Part shown: one piece after another, positions 26,133 through 34,831 of the stretch
Position numbering within the stretch: the stretch's first letter is position 1
Layout of the letters: the number at the start of each line of letters is the position of its first letter
DNA from: SMWD01 sp964629475
GTDB lineage: Bacteria; Pseudomonadota; Gammaproteobacteria; Steroidobacterales; GCA-2729495
Length of the DNA: 64,000 nt
Reading direction: 5' to 3'
NCBI GenBank assembly: GCA_964629475.1
Contig: CAZVQW010000009.1
Coordinates: 1-64,000, forward strand
The notes under the pieces: model-generated
Seen by the model: the letters and a program-made list of their open reading frames with translations, nothing else
The model's database searches: none
What the model was told of the DNA's origin: nothing
Translations under genes and position numbers: made by a program

Positions 26133-27692
26133 ATGACGACTCCACTCGCAATAGCCGCAACGTCCAGCCTGGCTGCCGCTGCCGGCGAAGCAATTGCCCG
26201 GGCAGGCGGCAATGCGGTGGATGCCGCTATTGCGGCCATGCTTGTCTCAGTCAATACCGAGCCGGGCGTCTGCTCACTGGCTTGTGGCGGCTACATGACA
26301 GTCTGGCATCCCGGCGGGAAACCCGTCACGCTTGACGGATACGTCGCCGCTCCGGGTGCGGGCACGACACTCGACGAGGCGCAGCGCAATTCGACAGACA
26401 TCCACCTCGGATACGGCGGCGGCATTGCAACGATTATCGGCCCCGATTCAGTCGGCGTACCCGGCGGCGTCGCACTGTTCGGCGCCGGATCGAAACGGTT
26501 CGGGGTACTGCCCTGGAAAGAACTGTTCTCGCCGGCGATAGACATCGTGCGGCGCGGGTTCCCGCTGCCGGAGGCAAGTTATAACTACCTCGTCTATTCC
26601 GGCAAACCCATATTCGGTCGCTCACCGGACGGCCATACAGCGCTGTATAACGAGCGCGATGAACTCCGCCAGGCCGGCGAAACCATCCAAATTCCACATC
26701 TCGCCGATTCACTCGCACATATTGCCGCGCACGGACCTGAAGATTTTTACAGCGGCGATATCGGCCAGGCAATCACACATTACATGGACGCAAATGGTGG
26801 GCGACTGAACCAGACCGACATGTGTGACTACGAGATCATCAGCCGGCCAAGCCTGCAGATCGGCGGTACATCACCGTCCGGCGACCACTGGGCCGGAGAA
26901 AAGTGGACGATTGCAACGAACCCGCCACCAGCCGTCGGCGGCGTTGTGCTTGGCGCGATGTTGAAGATGATGAATCAGCGTCATATCGAGCGCTGGGACG
27001 ACGAGTCGTTTCAATATCTGCTCGATGTGCAGCGTGCGGCACTCGGCTACCGTAAAACACACCTCGATCTCAGCGACCGCATCGAAGAAGACGCCCGGCA
27101 CCTGCTCGATCTCGCCACACGGCACGCGCCTGCCACGGTGCTCGAATCCGGATCGACGTGTCATATATCGACCGTCGATGCGAGTGGCCTGGCCTGCTCA
27201 CTGACCGTGTCTTCAGGCTATGGTTCCGGTGACATGCCGCCGGATACCGGTATCTGGCTGAACAATTGCCTGGGTGAACTCGAACTGAACCTGCGCGGCC
27301 TTTCGATCGGCCCACCGGGTGCGCGCCTGCCGTCGAATATGGCGCCGACGGTTGCCCATAGCGAACGCGGCACGGTCCTGTCGATCGGTTCACCCGGCGC
27401 CAGCCGCATCACAACCGCGACGCTGCAGGTACTCGTCAATCACATCCACCTCGGCATGCCCTTGAACGAAGCCATCGCCTACCCGCGGGCACACGTCGAA
27501 TTTGACGCTGACCAACCCACGGCAGCATGCGAACCGGACCTGCCCATCGATGCACTGACGATGCCAAGCCGCAGTTTTGAGTCGTTGTCGATGTATTTCG
27601 GCGGTGTCGGCGCCGTCTCATGGTCGCCCGAATCCGGTTTTGCCGTCGCCGCAGATCCGCGGCGCACGGGCGGCACATGGTCCGGACCCTGA
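26133..27692 (+). CDS. Gamma-glutamyltransferase family protein (Ntn hydrolase)
   Basis: Encodes 519 residues. The N-terminal half carries ASSLAAAAGEAIARAGGNAVDAAIAA and GVPGGVALF as in gamma-glutamyltransferases. The autoprocessing threonine lies in GSTCHISTVDASG, followed by SSGYGSG and the GSPGASRITTATLQVL stretch. No signal peptide is seen, unlike classical periplasmic GGT. It is slightly short and lacks some substrate-loop sequence, so it may act on another gamma-glutamyl or acyl compound. The last base of its stop codon is the first base of the next gene's ATG (TGATG), indicating translational coupling. Confidence 0.85.
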   Translation: MTTPLAIAATSSLAAAAGEAIARAGGNAVDAAIAAMLVSVNTEPGVCSLACGGYMTVWHPGGKPVTLDGYVAAPGAGTTLDEAQRNSTDIHLGYGGGIATIIGPDSVGVPGGVALFGAGSKRFGVLPWKELFSPAIDIVRRGFPLPEASYNYLVYSGKPIFGRSPDGHTALYNERDELRQAGETIQIPHLADSLAHIAAHGPEDFYSGDIGQAITHYMDANGGRLNQTDMCDYEIISRPSLQIGGTSPSGDHWAGEKWTIATNPPPAVGGVVLGAMLKMMNQRHIERWDDESFQYLLDVQRAALGYRKTHLDLSDRIEEDARHLLDLATRHAPATVLESGSTCHISTVDASGLACSLTVSSGYGSGDMPPDTGIWLNNCLGELELNLRGLSIGPPGARLPSNMAPTVAHSERGTVLSIGSPGASRITTATLQVLVNHIHLGMPLNEAIAYPRAHVEFDADQPTAACEPDLPIDALTMPSRSFESLSMYFGGVGAVSWSPESGFAVAADPRRTGGTWSGP

Positions 27693-30397
27693 TGTTGCCC
27701 GGAATGCACCGGCGACGATCCCCGCATCTTGTCACTATCAGGGCGATTACCATTACCACGAGCCTGCTGACGGCCAGCCTGCTGACTGGTGTGCTCGCTG
27801 TTGCGACCGAGACATCGATCACGCTGAATCGAGGCGCAAATATCACGGTTACGGCACCAGGCGCACCCGGCCGAATGGCCTTCGATCTGGCCGGCCAAAT
27901 CTGGTTGCGCGATGGCGATGACAAACCGGCAACACCATTGACGAAACCGGGAGCATTCAATCAGCGGCCGGCTTTTTCCCGTGATGGCCGGCACGTCGCC
28001 CACGAGTCCTCGCTGTTGGGCTTTCGTCAAATCTTCGTCACCAACATCGACAGCGGCGTGACCCGCCAGGTGACATTCGGCCCATTCGATCACATCGCCC
28101 CGGCCTGGTCACCGATGAACTCTCCCCAGGACCGGCTCGTCATATCATCGAACCGCGGCGGCACATTCGATATCTGGGAAGTGGACATCGACAACCTGGA
28201 TCTTCACCAGTTGACGTTCATGTCCGGCGATGAGCATGACCCGGCCTGGAATGATGAAGGCACCCGGCTCGCGTATGTCGCAACATCAGCGCATAGCTCG
28301 TCACTCTATATCCTCACGCCGGGTGAAAAACCACAACGCGTGCTGCATGAACGCGAACACCTGTCGGCACCGGCATGGCGACCGGGCGGCGGATTACTGA
28401 CTTATACGCGGCAGAAAGGACTGGCGAGTCAACTACGCATGCTGCTGCTGTCGGTACCGCCGGTTACCAAGCCGATCACACAAAATGAACAGGTGTCGCC
28501 ACGCCCCGCACACTGGCTCGACCGAACGAGCTTCGTGTATGCCGCCGACGGCAAAATACGACACCGCGTGCTTGGTCTGCCGACTTTTGACGACATCCCG
28601 TTCAGTGTCTCGATAGCGATTAAGCGCGATGCACGTGCGGCACGTAATGCTTCACCGGCGGGTCATGAGAATCGGTCCGTGCGTGGATTTGCCGGACGAA
28701 CAGAGCGCGCCGACGGCCGGATGATTATCGCTGCACTAAGTGATTTATGGGAATTCCAGCGTGATGGTAACGACAAATTACAACTGGTCCGACAGCTGAC
28801 GAATGATGCCTTTGTCGATGCTCAGCCGACTTTCTCACCGGACGGAGAACACCTGGCATTCGTCTCGGACCGTAGCGGCAGTTTACAGGTCTGGATCATG
28901 GATCATGCCTCCAGAGACATGCGGCGCCTGACGCGCACCAACGCCGTCATCGGTTCCCCGGTCTGGCAGCCAGACGGAGCGGCCGTGGCCTACGTAGTAG
29001 CCGCGGACGACGGCTACCGACTGCAACTGGCCAACATCGCGAGCCGCCGGTCGCAGGCGCTGGCTGCTACAGCCCGCCACCGTGGCAGACCTGTCTTCGC
29101 AGACGGCACATGGACGATTGGTGCTGACCGGGGTGTGCGGCACAACGTACTGGCAAACGAAGCGCTACAAACGATGCCGCTCAACTGGCGACCGGCGACC
29201 GCCGGCCAGCGATACATCGTGCGCGCCGGCCGGATTTTTGACGGCATTGGTCCGGACTATATAGCGCGACAGGAAATCGTCATCGAACGCGACCGAATCA
29301 TTGCCATACGCCCATGGTCGGGCACAAATCCGGGCACGCCGATCATCGACGCCACTGCACATACCGTGATTCCCGGGCTGATCGATCTGGCCACGTACCA
29401 GGAACCGGTCGACGACGAGCGGAACGGCCGCAAATGGCTGGCTGCCGGTGTCACGACAATCCGCCAAACCGTCACCGACTTCGATCGAGCCATAGAACGG
29501 CTCGAGAGCTGGAGCAGCGGCCGGCGCATCGGACCAAGACTGATGTTGACCGTACGCCCGTGCCATAACGACTCCGACCGGTTCGATGCCCGGTTATTCG
29601 AGCACATGCTGGCGAATGCAGCGGCGCTGAATATCGTTGCGGTCGAACTTTGCACTGACCTCACCGGTAAGGTGCTGGCCGATACGATCAGGCAGGCTCA
29701 CGAACACGGGCTATCCGTCATCGCCACAACACCGGTGCCCGGCATTGCACCAGGCGCTGACGAAATGCGCCCCGCCAACCTGTTATCAAACGGCGAGCCA
29801 CTCGCGAACCTGGACATCTGGCGGGATTTTCTGCTGCTCAGTACCATGACCACCGCCTCTTTGCCGTCACGCCTGATCGCCCCCCCTGCGTCCGACGAGC
29901 GGGTATTCGCCGGCCTGAACACGAGCTGGCAATATCGGCAGATCTTTACGGCTGCCGAGCGCCGCCGATTCGATGCAACCAGCCAGCGTGGCCGGGTGAT
30001 GGCGCCGCTGGCTGACCCAAACCAATTCCTGGGCGCGGGCGGCAGCATCCTGCTGGGCAGCGAAGCACCCTTTCAGCCTCAGGGCCTCGGATTACACACT
30101 GAGATGCGCCAGCTGAGCGCAGGCGGCATTCAACCGTTCCAGATACTGAAAATGGCCAGCCTGGATGCAGCCCATATTCTCGGCAATGGCGAATCGCAGG
30201 GTCTGATCCGCGTTGGCAGAAAGGCGGATCTCGTCATTCTCGACGGCGATCCGCTTGCGAACATCGACGCGGCAGTGAACGTGGTCGGTACGATCGTCAA
30301 TGGCCGGTACACTTCGCGCAAAGAACTGACAACCCCGGGACTCAGGGGGCTAAGCGGGCCAATCGTTGGAAATTTTTACAATTCTGTACGGCCCTGA
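27692..30397 (+). CDS. Exported TolB-like propeller plus degenerate amidohydrolase
   Basis: The start at 27692 (TGATG overlap) gives 901 residues. A signal peptide (ITTSLLTASLLTGVLAVA) is followed by PD40/TolB-type propeller blades (about 40-470, for example FSRDGRHVAH and FSPDGEHLAFVSDRSG). A C-terminal imidazolonepropionase-like amidohydrolase (about 500-885) begins RAGRIFDGIG and ends with GLIRVGRKADLVILDGDPL. The usual metal-binding HxH after PGLID is replaced (VIPGLIDLATYQEP), and later metal ligands are also hard to find. Hydrolase activity is therefore doubtful. Together with the upstream GGT-like gene it may process exported peptides; this is inference. Confidence 0.85.
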   Translation: MLPGMHRRRSPHLVTIRAITITTSLLTASLLTGVLAVATETSITLNRGANITVTAPGAPGRMAFDLAGQIWLRDGDDKPATPLTKPGAFNQRPAFSRDGRHVAHESSLLGFRQIFVTNIDSGVTRQVTFGPFDHIAPAWSPMNSPQDRLVISSNRGGTFDIWEVDIDNLDLHQLTFMSGDEHDPAWNDEGTRLAYVATSAHSSSLYILTPGEKPQRVLHEREHLSAPAWRPGGGLLTYTRQKGLASQLRMLLLSVPPVTKPITQNEQVSPRPAHWLDRTSFVYAADGKIRHRVLGLPTFDDIPFSVSIAIKRDARAARNASPAGHENRSVRGFAGRTERADGRMIIAALSDLWEFQRDGNDKLQLVRQLTNDAFVDAQPTFSPDGEHLAFVSDRSGSLQVWIMDHASRDMRRLTRTNAVIGSPVWQPDGAAVAYVVAADDGYRLQLANIASRRSQALAATARHRGRPVFADGTWTIGADRGVRHNVLANEALQTMPLNWRPATAGQRYIVRAGRIFDGIGPDYIARQEIVIERDRIIAIRPWSGTNPGTPIIDATAHTVIPGLIDLATYQEPVDDERNGRKWLAAGVTTIRQTVTDFDRAIERLESWSSGRRIGPRLMLTVRPCHNDSDRFDARLFEHMLANAAALNIVAVELCTDLTGKVLADTIRQAHEHGLSVIATTPVPGIAPGADEMRPANLLSNGEPLANLDIWRDFLLLSTMTTASLPSRLIAPPASDERVFAGLNTSWQYRQIFTAAERRRFDATSQRGRVMAPLADPNQFLGAGGSILLGSEAPFQPQGLGLHTEMRQLSAGGIQPFQILKMASLDAAHILGNGESQGLIRVGRKADLVILDGDPLANIDAAVNVVGTIVNGRYTSRKELTTPGLRGLSGPIVGNFYNSVRP

Positions 30398-30651
30398 TCA
30401 GCAAAAACCTGAATTTGAGTCAGAAATTAATTTAACGCAAGCGCTTGCTGCCACGTGTCGTACCGCACTACCTGCAAGAAACGGGTAAAAAAATCCTGTC
30501 AATGCGTGCATTTAACATAAATTACTCAGGTCGCTCACCAGAAAACCAGCCCAAGTGACCGTCGGAATTTATTACACTTTTCGACACTACCCTCGGATGT
30601 CGCAGCAATTAATGATTACAAGCCACTGTTTATGATGATTAATTAATACTA
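30398..30651. other. Intergenic region upstream of the sigma-54 promoter
   Basis: No ORF is supported. A perfect palindrome GCAAGCGCTTGC lies at 30437-30448, about 230 bp upstream of the predicted sigma-54 start. That is a distance at which enhancer-binding proteins act. The remainder is A/T-rich without recognised signals. Confidence 0.4.
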
Positions 30652-30667
30652 TGGCACGCGTCTTGCA
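30652..30667 (+). promoter_or_regulatory. Sigma-54 (RpoN) promoter
   Basis: TGGCACGCGTCTTGCA matches the -24/-12 consensus TGGCACG-N4-TTGCA at every position, with the GG and GC doublets correctly spaced. The predicted start is about 30678. Transcription would run toward the terminator at 30875-30901 and, on read-through, btuD. Confidence 0.85.
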
Positions 30668-30677
30668 ATACATCACC

Positions 30678-30901
30678 TGCGCACAAAAAAAGGTTTTTAC
30701 AGGCGGTGGTGTATTCGACATCTCTAACCAGACATCGAAGCCAGAAGATGCGGAATAAGAAGAAAAATAATCATAATTAGAAGCAGAAAAAGCAACTATA
30801 AATATAACAACAAAACCAGCACAGCCTCGTCGATGAAGTAGAAACCGAACACGCGACAACAACAATAACCCGTACCCCGCCTCCCACGCGGGGTTTTTTT
30901 T
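30678..30901 (+). ncRNA. Candidate sigma-54-dependent A-rich small RNA (CrcZ-like)
   Basis: About 224 nt lie between a perfect sigma-54 promoter and a strong terminator, with no convincing ORF (only a 10-codon frame at about 30748). The transcript carries at least three AAnAAnAA tracts: AATAAGAAGAA (from 30754), AACAACAAAA (30806-30815) and AACAACAATAA (30858-30868). Such motifs bind the Hfq distal face and Crc. CrcZ/CrcY RNAs of Pseudomonas combine exactly these traits (sigma-54 promoter, CA motifs, terminator), but are located elsewhere in those genomes, CrcZ beside cbrB. Sequence identity to them was not tested. An mRNA leader for btuD is the alternative. Confidence 0.55.
30875..30901 (+). 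terminator. Rho-independent terminator before btuD
   Basis: CCCCGC (30875-30880) pairs with GCGGGG (30888-30893) around a CTCCCAC loop, followed by eight T (30894-30901). Confidence 0.9.
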
Positions 30902-30933
30902 GTCCGACCAATTTGTCCGTACAATGGGCCGCC

Positions 30934-31716
30934 ATGCGCACCGACACACCCATGACCCTGGCCTGTGAAGACCTGACGGTCGGCGTCAACGGACGAATTC
31001 TGATCCGGGATCTGAACCTGACTGCGGGCCCTGGCACATTCGTCTGTATTCTCGGCCCGAACGGCGTCGGCAAAACCCTGACTCTGCATACCCTGGCCGG
31101 CATTCGCGATACCTGGACTGGCCGCATCCTGTTGCACGGCGATGATATCGCCACACTCGATCGCCGCACGATCGCACAACACCTCGGACTGCTGCTGCAG
31201 ACTCACGATGATGCATTCCCGATGACCGTACTCGAAGCCACGATGATGGGTCGCCACCCACATCTGGATTTCTGGCAATGGGAATCGGCGGCTGATATCG
31301 AGGTCGCGACAAATGCACTCACCACGATGGACCTCGGCGACCTGACCGCACGCCAGACGTCAACCTTGTCGGGCGGGGAACGCCGACGGCTGGCAATTGC
31401 CACACTGCTCGTTCAGGAGCCCGACATCTTGCTGCTCGACGAACCAATGAATCACCTGGATCCACTGCACAAACTGCAGGTCCTCAGCAAATTAGCGGCG
31501 CTGGCTAGCGCGGGAAGAACCGTGATTGCCAGTCTGCATGACCCGGCCATGGCGGCACGCTTTGCCGACCAGATTCTGTTGTTGTTCGGCAAAGGTGAAT
31601 GGGAATTCGGGCCAACTGCCGAGATGCTGACAGCCGAACGCCTCGAGCGCCTGTACGGCACGCCATTCGCTGCATTTTCCCGCAACGGGCAGGACGTTCT
31701 GCTGCCGACGTTGTAA
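30934..31716 (+). CDS. btuD: ABC transporter ATPase, probably vitamin B12 import
   Basis: Encodes 260 residues from the ATG at 30934 (an in-frame TTG at 30913 almost touches the terminator). Walker A is GPNGVGKT, the Q-loop LLLQTHDD, the signature LSGGERRR, Walker B ILLLDEP, and the H-loop histidine is in ASLHDP. It belongs to the FecE/BtuD group. The riboswitch and btuB lie immediately downstream, and the permease partner is probably the product at 23916-24914. Confidence 0.88.
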   Translation: MRTDTPMTLACEDLTVGVNGRILIRDLNLTAGPGTFVCILGPNGVGKTLTLHTLAGIRDTWTGRILLHGDDIATLDRRTIAQHLGLLLQTHDDAFPMTVLEATMMGRHPHLDFWQWESAADIEVATNALTTMDLGDLTARQTSTLSGGERRRLAIATLLVQEPDILLLDEPMNHLDPLHKLQVLSKLAALASAGRTVIASLHDPAMAARFADQILLLFGKGEWEFGPTAEMLTAERLERLYGTPFAAFSRNGQDVLLPTL

Positions 31717-31778
31717 CTCCTGAATCCGGAACCCGGCTTGACACGCTGCACACCAAATGAATAAAGTCGCCCCTCGCT

Positions 31779-31995
31779 AGGTGCTTCCGGCCGTCAGGCT
31801 GGAATAACGGGAAGCCGGTGCGCTGCGACCCCCAGAGATGAACTCAAGGGTCCGGCCATTCCGGCACTGCCCCCGCAACGGTGATCGAGTAAAGATTGAA
31901 TCTACGGGCCATCCAGGACCCGAAACCACTGCGCATGACGCGGGAAGGTGATTCAGCCGGGACGCAAGTCCACTCGTAAGTCCGGAGACCGGCTT
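31779..31995 (+). promoter_or_regulatory. Cobalamin riboswitch
   Basis: The conserved AdoCbl-aptamer pieces appear in order: GGGAAGCCGGTG, CACTGCCCCCGCAACGGTGA, CCACTGCGCATGACGCGGGAAGG, and the B12-box-like AAGTCCGGAGACCGGC at the 3' end. It lies in the leader of btuB. A CTGCGC-GGGGTA-GCGCAG hairpin (32101-32118) immediately before the btuB Shine-Dalgarno sequence could be part of a translational expression platform. Confidence 0.95.
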
Positions 31996-32130
31996 AGTGA
32001 CAGTAACGACGGTGCGGTGGGCGCTGGTGCGGCTGATCACTCAGCGAATGATCACCCGACATTAGCTCTCCTGTCCGCTCCGATTTTTAACGTCACCGGC
32101 CTGCGCGGGGTAGCGCAGCGGAGGAGCATC

Positions 32131-34080
32131 ATGAACCATTCAATCCATCTGTCCGCCCTGGTAGCGGGCATCTTCGTCATGCACAACGTCGCGGCGGAAC
32201 CCGTGCCGAAGGACAACATCATCGTGTCTGCATACCGCACGTCGGCGCTACGACTTGAAGTCGGCAGCACCGTATCGACTATTGATCGACAGGTCATGGA
32301 AAACCGACAAACAGTGTTTGCAACCGATGTCCTGCAGGATCTGCCCGGCCTTGCCGCCAGCCGCTCCGGTAACTTCGGTTCGCAAACGGCGATCCGGATT
32401 CGTGGCGCGGAAGCCAATCATGTCCTCGTCCGTATCGACGGTATCGAAGTCAATGATCCGGCGGCCGATGACTCGTTTGCCTTTGCCCACCTGACCGCTA
32501 ACGACATCGAGCACATCGAAGTCGTCAAAGGGCCACAGAGCGCAGTCTGGGGCAGTGATGCTCTGGCCGGGGTCATCGACATTACGACCCGACATTCAAC
32601 GGACCGATTGAGCAGCGACATGTTTATCGAAACCGGCTCGTTCGACACGTTGAACGGCGGTATGCATGTCGGCACACGCAACACGAACTCCGGCATTGAT
32701 CTGACTGCTTCCTATCTGGATTCCGACGGTACGAATATTTCACGCTCGGGATCCGAAGACGACGGCTACAAGAATCTGACCGCCAATCTGCGAGCGGATA
32801 TCGACATCACGCCTGATCTTCGGTTCGATGCATCACTTCGACATAGCGACGCAACCAAGCAATTCGACGCAATCGACTTTTCAACCGGGTTGCCCGCCGA
32901 TGCCGACCGCGAATCGGACACAACGCAGTCGATGCTCGGTGTCGGTGGCAAGCTGGCACTATTCAATAATCTCTGGGTCCAGTCACTACGCCTGACCGGC
33001 ATGATGACAGACAACAAAAACTTCAGCGACGGTACTCCAGACACCAAAACCTCCGCAGACAAAGTCGGTGTTTATTATCAGAACACATTAAATTTTGCTG
33101 CCGGACCGACCGAAAAATCTGCGCAGCAAGTCACGCTTGCCATCGACTTTGAGCAAGAAGATTTCGAACAGCGCGGCACGGCAACGACTTGGGGTGACCC
33201 AAATCAGGACCAGGACATGCGCAATACCGGAATCGTCGGGGAATACCGCGCAACCGATATTGGCAGCCTGTCATTCAGCCTCGGCGTTCGCTATGACGAC
33301 AACAGCGAGTTCGACGATGTCACCACCTACCGGGCGACGGCAGCCTGGCGCTTTACCGACCTCGATTCCCGACTGCACACCAGTTATGGCACCGGGCAGA
33401 AGTCACCGACATTCACCGAGCGCTTCGGCTTCTTCCCGGATCAGTTCCAGGGAAATTCCGACCTGAAACCAGAGACATCAAAAGGATTCGATATCGGCTA
33501 CGAGCAACGCATTCTCGATGGACGAGTTACCGCTGATGTGACCTACTTTCGCGAGCGGCTCGACGATGAGATCGATGGCTTCTTCTTCGATCCATCTCTG
33601 GGTTCGTTCGGCATGTTCACAGCCGTGAATCGTGATGGCACAAGCAAAAGCAAAGGCATCGAAGTCGAGATGTCCGCCAGTATCCTCGATGGCCTGAGTT
33701 CCACGGCAAGCTATACCTATACGGATGCGAGCCAGCCTGACGCAGCAGGGCAGCAACAGCGGGAAATTCGTCGGCCGCGGCACATGGCCGCGCTGAATCT
33801 GAACTATGCACTCCTCGGCCGGGCGCAAGTCAATGCCAATCTGTCCTATACCGGCGAACAGACCGATGTTTTTTTTCCGCCATTCCCGGCATCAGCGGAA
33901 ACTGTCTCGCTCGACGCCTATACGCTCGTTGATCTGACCGGCAACATCGCGATCACCGACAGTGTCTCGGTATATGCCCGCATCGAGAACCTGTTCGATA
34001 CAACCTATGAGAATGTATACGGCTTCGCGGCACCCGGCATCGGCGGGTACCTCGGTGCACGCGTCAAGTTCTCACACTAA
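32131..34080 (+). CDS. btuB: TonB-dependent outer-membrane vitamin B12 receptor
   Basis: Start ATG 32131 with GGAGG upstream; 649 residues. A signal peptide (cleavage near NVAA-EP) is followed by a TonB-box-like DNIIVSAYR, a plug domain (VLQDLPGLAASRSGNFGSQ, IEHIEVVKGPQSAVWGSDALAGVI) and a 22-strand barrel ending in aromatic-poor VKFSH. Control by the cobalamin riboswitch supports B12 as substrate. The next genes continue B12 handling. Confidence 0.95.
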   Translation: MNHSIHLSALVAGIFVMHNVAAEPVPKDNIIVSAYRTSALRLEVGSTVSTIDRQVMENRQTVFATDVLQDLPGLAASRSGNFGSQTAIRIRGAEANHVLVRIDGIEVNDPAADDSFAFAHLTANDIEHIEVVKGPQSAVWGSDALAGVIDITTRHSTDRLSSDMFIETGSFDTLNGGMHVGTRNTNSGIDLTASYLDSDGTNISRSGSEDDGYKNLTANLRADIDITPDLRFDASLRHSDATKQFDAIDFSTGLPADADRESDTTQSMLGVGGKLALFNNLWVQSLRLTGMMTDNKNFSDGTPDTKTSADKVGVYYQNTLNFAAGPTEKSAQQVTLAIDFEQEDFEQRGTATTWGDPNQDQDMRNTGIVGEYRATDIGSLSFSLGVRYDDNSEFDDVTTYRATAAWRFTDLDSRLHTSYGTGQKSPTFTERFGFFPDQFQGNSDLKPETSKGFDIGYEQRILDGRVTADVTYFRERLDDEIDGFFFDPSLGSFGMFTAVNRDGTSKSKGIEVEMSASILDGLSSTASYTYTDASQPDAAGQQQREIRRPRHMAALNLNYALLGRAQVNANLSYTGEQTDVFFPPFPASAETVSLDAYTLVDLTGNIAITDSVSVYARIENLFDTTYENVYGFAAPGIGGYLGARVKFSH

Positions 34081-34092
34081 CGTCAATGTTGT

Positions 34093-34125
34093 ATCGGGGT
34101 CAGAACTTATTATTCTGACCCCGAT
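34093..34125. repeat. GGGGTCAGAA inverted repeat
   Basis: ATCGGGGTCAGAA (34093-34105) and its perfect inverse TTCTGACCCCGAT (34113-34125) with a 7-nt loop, between btuB and the adenosyltransferase gene. It shares the GGGGTCAGA core with the element at 34681-34831. No T-run follows, so it is not a typical terminator. Confidence 0.8.
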
Positions 34126-34147
34126 GCTACTGAGGTATGATGGACCG

Positions 34148-34708
34148 ATGGGTAACCGGCTTTCGAAAATCTACACACGCACGGGCGACGACGGCACGAC
34201 CGGCCTGGGTGACGGACAGCGCGTACCGAAAGACAGCCTGCGCGTCGGAGCGTTCGGCGCCGTTGATGAGCTGAACAGCGTGATTGGTCTGATACTGGCG
34301 GCCGAAGACTTGCATCCTGAAATTATCGAGTGCCTGACTCGCGTACAGAACCAGCTATTCGACCTCGGCGGTGAGTTATGCATGCCGGATACGGAAGTCA
34401 TGACCAGTGACTCGGTCAGGAAGCTTGAAGAGATGCTCGACGATTTAAACGCCGATCTGCCGCCACTCAAGGATTTCATTCTGCCGGGCGGTACCCCGGA
34501 GGCCGCAACGTGCCACCTGGCGCGCACGATCTGTCGCCGGGCCGAACGCCACACATGGCAACTGGCGAGAACCGAAACCGTCAACGACTATTCGCTCAAA
34601 TACCTGAACCGACTGTCTGACCTGCTATTCGTCATTGCACGCGTACTGAACCGGCAGGCCGGGCAGGACGAGCCGTTATGGGATAAAAGGGGTCAGAGTA
34701 AAAAATAA
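34148..34708 (+). CDS. Cob(I)alamin adenosyltransferase, PduO type
   Basis: Converts cob(I)alamin and ATP to adenosylcobalamin. The 186-residue protein starts at ATG 34148 (in-frame upstream codons overlap btuB) and has the PduO/MMAB signatures KIYTRTGDDGTTGLGDG, VGAFGAVDELNS, LPGGTPEAATCHLARTICRRAER and YLNRLSDLLFVIAR. The last nine residues (DKRGQSKK region) are encoded by the long inverted repeat at 34681 and are not family sequence. It lies in the btuB-btuF cluster. Confidence 0.95.
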   Translation: MGNRLSKIYTRTGDDGTTGLGDGQRVPKDSLRVGAFGAVDELNSVIGLILAAEDLHPEIIECLTRVQNQLFDLGGELCMPDTEVMTSDSVRKLEEMLDDLNADLPPLKDFILPGGTPEAATCHLARTICRRAERHTWQLARTETVNDYSLKYLNRLSDLLFVIARVLNRQAGQDEPLWDKRGQSKK

Positions 34709-34831
34709 AATAGGGTCAGACACCAATTTTCACTGAACCAAGTCTGAAATATGGATTTAATTATTGAAAATTGGTGTCTGACCCTATTTTATTTTTTACT
34801 CTGACCCCTTTTATCCTGACCCCTTTTATCC
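34681..34831. repeat. 50-bp-arm inverted repeat (GGGGTCAGAGTA / GGTGTCTGACC)
   Basis: Arms 34681-34730 and 34767-34816 are perfect 50-bp inverted copies around a 36-nt loop. A direct partial copy (TGACCCCTTTTATCC) extends it to 34831. It lies between convergent genes and encodes the final residues of both. It is the longest member of the dispersed palindrome family in this window. Confidence 0.92.

Noticed and set aside
30587..30949. Minus-strand 120-codon ORF opposite the sigma-54 transcript
   Set aside because: Low-complexity translation, no ribosome-binding site and overlap with a perfect terminator and promoter on the other strand; no recognisable domain.
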